Shown here: positions 60,796 through 64,000 of the stretch, in pieces
Numbering within the stretch: the first letter of the stretch is position 1
How the letters are laid out: each line of letters starts with the position of its first letter
The notes under the pieces: model-generated
Databases searched by the model: none
Told to the model about the DNA's origin: nothing
What the model saw: the letters and a program-made list of their open reading frames with translations, nothing else
Made by a program: the position numbers and the translations under genes
DNA from: Sphaerochaeta sp032144095
GTDB taxonomy: Bacteria > Spirochaetota > Spirochaetia > Sphaerochaetales > Sphaerochaetaceae
DNA length: 64,000 nucleotides
Assembly (NCBI RefSeq): GCF_032144095.1
Contig: NZ_JAVSNJ010000004.1
Location: 94,574 to 158,573 of the forward strand
Direction: 5' to 3'

Positions 60796-61267
60796 CTAGA
60801 GAAGTCTGGCAACCTCTTCGGAGAGCTCTGCCATGTCATGGGTGGGCTCTTCGCGTAGTCAGGATCTGCCTTTGCCAACATGTCGGCAAGGACCGGTGCT
60901 ATTGGATGATCTGTGGAAAACCTCTCGAATCCCTGCTTCTTCTTCAGATAGGTGAAGAGGGGTATTTCATGCTCCCCGTTTACCTCACCTTTCGCAAATC
61001 GGGGAAACTTGGTCCCAAACGTGAGGGTACAGATCTGATATCAGCGTCTGATTCGGGTGCCTGGCCGGCTTACTGGCTGGAAGGAAAATCCAGGATTTCA
61101 AAGCCCTTCGCCTTGTATTGCTCATACATCGCTTCGAGTTCGGAATATTGGCAGTTGAACCCACAATGGGTTGCACTGTTCACGATCAGGAGGACTTTTC
61201 CTTTGTAGGAGGAGAGGGAGAAGGCTTCACCGTTTCGTCCTGTACCTTCATGCTCATATTCGCTCAG
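60796..61267 (-). pseudogene. Broken glutathione peroxidase paralogue
   Basis: Reading the minus strand from 61267 gives LSEYEHEGTGRNGEAFSL and KVLLIVNSATHCGFNCQY, the start and active-site region of a glutathione peroxidase. The frame then hits TAA after LDFPSSQ. Later pieces continue in other frames (ICTLTFGTKFPRFAKGEVNG, then DMAELSEEVARLL with a stop at 60796). The start codon is CTG, although AAGGAGG is well placed for it, so the original ATG was probably mutated. It is related to, but not identical with, the intact gene at 61355-61900. Confidence 0.8.
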
Positions 61268-61275
61268 GGGAACCT

Positions 61276-61317
61276 CCTTATATATTGTGCACTATTGTAT
61301 TTTCACACTATATAAGG
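61276..61317. promoter_or_regulatory. Inverted repeat over the dead peroxidase promoter
   Basis: CCTTATATATTGTG (61276-61289) and CACACTATATAAGG (61304-61317) match as an inverted repeat at 13 of 14 positions around a 14-base centre. It includes the preserved Shine-Dalgarno of the pseudogene. It may be an operator, for example of a peroxide regulator, but does not match a PerR box exactly. Confidence 0.45.
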
Positions 61318-61354
61318 ATGGAATAGGGCACTTGCCCATTGGTAAGGAAAAACC

Positions 61355-61900
61355 CTACAGAAGTTTCTCTATTTCTTGCCTGATGCTTTCAAAGCTTGCC
61401 GTTGGCTCGAATCGAGCAATAACCTCACCACGCCTGTCCACGAGAAACTTGGTGAAGTTCCATTTGATGGAAGGGTCCTTCTCAAACTCAGGGTCAGCGT
61501 CCCTCATCCGTTTTGTGAGGGAAACACTCTTTTCATGGGAGGGGTCAAATCCTGCAAACCCCTTCTGGGCTTTCAGGTATGCATATAGGGGTGCCTGGTG
61601 CTCACCATTGACCTCAAGCTTGGCAAACCGGGGGAACTTGGTTCCATAGGTCAGGGTACAGATCTCGTTGATAGCGGCAATATCCTCAGGTGCCTGTTCC
61701 TTGAACTGGTTGCAAGGAAAGTCCAGCACGGCAAAGCCACGCCTGCCATAGAGCTCATACAGCTCTTCCAGCTGAGCATACTGGGGGGTGAACCCACAGC
61801 GGGTTGCTGTGTTCACGATCAGAAGCACCGTATTCCGATAGGTGGAAAGAGGAACACTCTCCCCCTTCATCCCGATCACACTGTAGGCATATACACCCAT
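61355..61900 (-). CDS. Glutathione peroxidase family protein
   Basis: A 181-residue peroxidase. VLLIVNTATRCGFTPQY holds the peroxidatic cysteine, LDFPCNQFKEQAPEDI the conserved Gln and the second cysteine region, and IKWNFTKFLVDRRGEV the Trp-Asn pair. Cysteine-type bacterial members usually use thioredoxin and reduce hydroperoxides. AAGGAG lies before the ATG. A degenerate relative lies just downstream on the same strand. Confidence 0.9.
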   Translation of the reverse strand: MGVYAYSVIGMKGESVPLSTYRNTVLLIVNTATRCGFTPQYAQLEELYELYGRRGFAVLDFPCNQFKEQAPEDIAAINEICTLTYGTKFPRFAKLEVNGEHQAPLYAYLKAQKGFAGFDPSHEKSVSLTKRMRDADPEFEKDPSIKWNFTKFLVDRRGEVIARFEPTASFESIRQEIEKLL

Positions 61901-62130
61901 GTTCTCTCCTTATCTTCTTCAGTCACAATGAACTGATGGTAAAATCCTGATGATGGACACCTCTGTATGTCTGATTTACAGGAAGTGCTCCTTGAGTATC
62001 CAAGCAAGGATACAGATACCCTTCACCGGGACTAGGTACGAGTCCACTATACACTCAGCTTTGCTGCCTGGATAGTTCTGTTCAGGGCCTAATCCAAACC
62101 TATACAAGGATTGTTGGCCAGTTTGCATGG

Positions 62131-62301
62131 TTTGATACGCTCACTGACAGGGAAAAAGAGCTAGTTGGGCTGATCATCACCGGGCATGACAACCAACAAA
62201 TTGCTGAGAAACACAACCTCGAAGAGCTGGCTGTCAGCTTGCGGAATAGGGCCGGTTGGAGAAAACAATCACCTACCACTGAGAGGATTCAGAAGATTTA
62301 A
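62131..62301 (+). pseudogene. Remnant resembling a LuxR-type HTH
   Basis: The frame reads FDTLTDREKELVGLIITG and DNQQIAEKHNLEELAVSL, close to the LTxRExEVLxLIxxGxSNxEIA pattern of LuxR/GerE domains, then stops at 62301. The recognition helix lacks the usual TVxxH. Upstream the frame has no convincing regulator domain; a short frame from the ATG at 61967 stops after about 22 codons. I read it as a decayed regulator. Otherwise the 61901-62399 gap holds no gene that I can see. Confidence 0.35.
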
Positions 62302-62399
62302 CCATACACATTTTCAATTTTGTCACTATTCTTTCACTCTTTTGTTTATACGTAAGAGAGTGTTTCTATTCCAATGTATGAAAACAAAGAAGGTGGCAT

Positions 62400-62951
62400 A
62401 TGGACAAACGAAAAATCAGAATACTTTTGGTTGTTACTCTTGCAATTCTCTCCCTCTCTCCTCTCTCAGCAAGAAGCAACAATGTAGCAGTAGGTTTTCA
62501 GGCAGGGTTTGCCGCAACTGGATTTGTCGTCGATGTCGGGTTAGGGCCGCTCTACCTCAATGCCGGGCTAAACTACCCCTTGGGGTATTCTTACATCGCA
62601 GCCAATACAGACCCCTCAGAAGCCTTCCCCAAGTTGGCAACTGTTACCCTCGACGTTTCCACTGCATTCCCCCTCAGTGACAGTTTTGACCTCAAGCTTG
62701 GCTTTGGAGGGATCGCCCTGACCGACTTTGGCCCGTCATTCGGAGGGCTTGCAGGGCCTGTCATCAAAGGAGAGTATTGGATCCCAAACAAGAACTATGG
62801 GCTCTTTTTGAACATCAATGTCCCCATTCTTCTCTTTGGAGTCCTGGTAGGTGACTATGACGAAGAAAACACTGCTGCTGTACTTTTCAGCCCCCTGCTT
62901 CCTCTTCTTGGCCTGCTAACCACAACGGTGGGAGTCCTCTACAGTTTCTAG
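62400..62951 (+). CDS. Exported barrel-like protein, tandem paralogue 1
   Basis: A 183-residue protein with a signal peptide (RILLVVTLAILSLSPLSA). The mature part is Gly-rich with short strands: NVAVGFQAGFAATGFVVDVG, YLNAGLNYPLGYSYI and GIALTDFGPSFGGLAGPVIK. It closely parallels the 63210-63749 product, so the two arose by duplication. Probably outer-membrane or periplasmic; no known family recognised. GAAGG lies before the ATG. Confidence 0.65.
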   Translation: MDKRKIRILLVVTLAILSLSPLSARSNNVAVGFQAGFAATGFVVDVGLGPLYLNAGLNYPLGYSYIAANTDPSEAFPKLATVTLDVSTAFPLSDSFDLKLGFGGIALTDFGPSFGGLAGPVIKGEYWIPNKNYGLFLNINVPILLFGVLVGDYDEENTAAVLFSPLLPLLGLLTTTVGVLYSF

Positions 62952-63209
62952 GCAACCACATATGTACGTCCATACCCTCGCAGAATCCTGGCAACCTAGC
63001 TTGGAGGTACACTACTATATAGCTCTCATGTAGAGACTTTTTTGAAAGGACCTCAACCCTATCAGGGAACCCTGCATACCTACCCTATCGCTACGATTGG
63101 TCAAAATTCTCAGTTACTTTTGCCAAGGGCAAGGAGTAGGACTGGACAGAGGGCCAAACCACCCCTCAGAATTGCTCTATATCCTCACATCTGCCTATAG
63201 GAGGAACCA

Positions 63210-63749
63210 ATGAGAAGAGTATGGGTGCTTTGCCTGGTCCTTTCTGTTTCCCTTTCACTCTCGGCAAGGGAGAACCCAATTGCAGCGGGCTTCCAGGTCG
63301 GCTATGCGATGACCGGGTCTGTAATGGATATCAATCTTGATCTTATATCGGTAAACCTGAGCCTTGGCATCCCCTTGGGATACCCTCAGGTTGCCTCCCT
63401 CTTCACCTACGATCCCGACCGTACCGGATATGGGGTATATACCATCTCCACCGATGTAAGCATCTGGCTTCCTCTCAGTGAGGAATTGCTTATCAAGGTA
63501 GGGATAGGCTCAATAACCATGACCGACTTCGGCCCTCGGGTAACAGGGGTGGTCGGCCCTGTCTTCAAGGCGGAATATTGGATTTGGGAGAGCAACTCAG
63601 CCTTGGTGGTGACCGTCATGGTCCCCATGATGCGGTATGAGAAGATCTCCCATTGGAATGGAGCTACCACCAGGGAGATGCGTTCCATCCCCGGCCTTTC
63701 AGAGGATTGGCTCTTGACCAGTTCCATCGGATTGCTCTACGGCTATTAG
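63210..63749 (+). CDS. Exported barrel-like protein, tandem paralogue 2
   Basis: A 179-residue protein with signal peptide MRRVWVLCLVLSVSLSLSA. Conserved with its neighbour are PIAAGFQVGYAMTGSVMDI, VNLSLGIPLGY, ITMTDFGPRVTGVVGPVFK and a final LLTSSIGLLYGY, which may be an outer-membrane insertion signal (ends in an aromatic residue). Identity is moderate, so the duplication is not recent. AGGAGG lies before the ATG. No function is recognised. Confidence 0.65.
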   Translation: MRRVWVLCLVLSVSLSLSARENPIAAGFQVGYAMTGSVMDINLDLISVNLSLGIPLGYPQVASLFTYDPDRTGYGVYTISTDVSIWLPLSEELLIKVGIGSITMTDFGPRVTGVVGPVFKAEYWIWESNSALVVTVMVPMMRYEKISHWNGATTREMRSIPGLSEDWLLTSSIGLLYGY

Positions 63750-63903
63750 GGACAGAAAGAGCAATGCTCGCGAAGAGACTTCTTGGTTGAAAAGATACTA
63801 AGCAGGATCTTACCCAATTTATGGATATCCCGCAATTTCTCCTGATACTTTTACCATTTCCCTTACCCTCTGAGAAATACGGACAGGGTAGCAAACAATT
63901 ACC

Positions 63904-63933
63904 TTGACAGAAAGACAAATCCGTTCAGATACT
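63904..63933 (+). promoter_or_regulatory. Promoter at right edge
   Basis: TTGACA (63904-63909) and GATACT (63928-63933), 18 bases apart, drive the gene that begins at 63978. Confidence 0.6.
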
Positions 63934-63935
63934 TA

Positions 63936-63957
63936 TGCATATTTGCTGGAATATGCA
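63936..63957. promoter_or_regulatory. Inverted repeat at the predicted start site
   Basis: TGCATATT (63936-63943) and AATATGCA (63950-63957) are perfect complements with a 6-base centre. They cover the predicted transcription start near 63940, a normal place for a repressor site. Confidence 0.5.
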
Positions 63958-63977
63958 AAAAATCAGGGAGGGAGACA

Positions 63978-64000
63978 ATGAACTTCACCATTACAATCAT
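63978..64000 (+). CDS. Start of a gene running off the window
   Basis: ATG at 63978 is preceded by GGGAGG with suitable spacing and by a promoter. Only MNFTITI is visible, so the product cannot be named. Confidence 0.5.

Noticed and set aside
60400..61330. Mobile element explaining the pseudogene patch
   Set aside because: No transposase fragment, terminal repeats or target duplication can be seen; ordinary gene decay is enough.

Overview
The window looks like chromosomal DNA of a Gram-negative, fermentative bacterium, most likely a non-spiral spirochaete of the Sphaerochaetaceae. This is inferred from several traits: many carbohydrate transport operons, solute-binding proteins whose signal peptides end in Ala-Gly without a lipobox cysteine, a string of LPP20-type lipoproteins, several EAL proteins, and tightly packed genes with 4-base ATGA overlaps. 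There is no rRNA, tRNA, prophage, insertion sequence or CRISPR array that I can see.

Left part (1-34.6 kb). The window opens inside a TspO-like membrane gene, followed by a membrane 4Fe-4S protein and the first of three c-di-GMP phosphodiesterases. All three have an intact EAL domain and a degenerate GGDEF domain. Next come a C39-like protease fold protein, an anchored rhodanese, a five-gene lipoprotein operon (three or four LPP20-like proteins plus an LpoB-like protein) and a divergent COG3014 lipoprotein. A NUDIX hydrolase is coupled to a PLD-helicase-DUF3427 protein. An RRM protein with a strong promoter and a 150-nt leader follows, then a SIS isomerase/ROK kinase pair, the second EAL protein, housekeeping genes (hydrolase, deoxyinosine glycosylase, FAD oxidoreductase, DMT exporter, ABC-F), a beta-barrel gene facing a metalloprotease/beta-propeller gene, a branched-chain aminotransferase and the third EAL protein.

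Middle part (34.3-48.6 kb). A DOMON protein sits beside a 74-residue membrane protein with haem-ligand-like histidine spacing. Two sugar or sugar-acid operons follow. One is an RbsBAC-type ABC transporter with a Gfo/Idh dehydrogenase and a TIM-barrel isomerase, facing a LacI regulator. The other is a lacI-tctC-tctB-tctA-dehydrogenase-dehydrogenase operon with two near-perfect tandem operators over its own start site. Strong hairpins follow the binding-protein gene in each.

Right part (48.7-64 kb). After an mntH-uspA pair comes a peptidoglycan recycling cluster: an RpiR regulator, NamZ (DUF1343), NagZ, a GNAT acetyltransferase, AnmK, a CUT1-type ABC importer without its own ATPase, and a divergent BadF-type amino-sugar kinase. 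The enzymes lack signal peptides, so muropeptides or muro-disaccharides are probably imported and cut inside the cell. Beyond it lies a decayed patch: a GtrA pseudogene with two frameshifts, a broken glutathione peroxidase beside an intact one, and a LuxR-like remnant. Two tandem paralogous exported proteins of unknown function and the first codons of another gene end the window.

Across the window several genes have a consensus -10 box 6-8 bases before the start codon and no ribosome binding site, which suggests that leaderless transcription is common in this organism.
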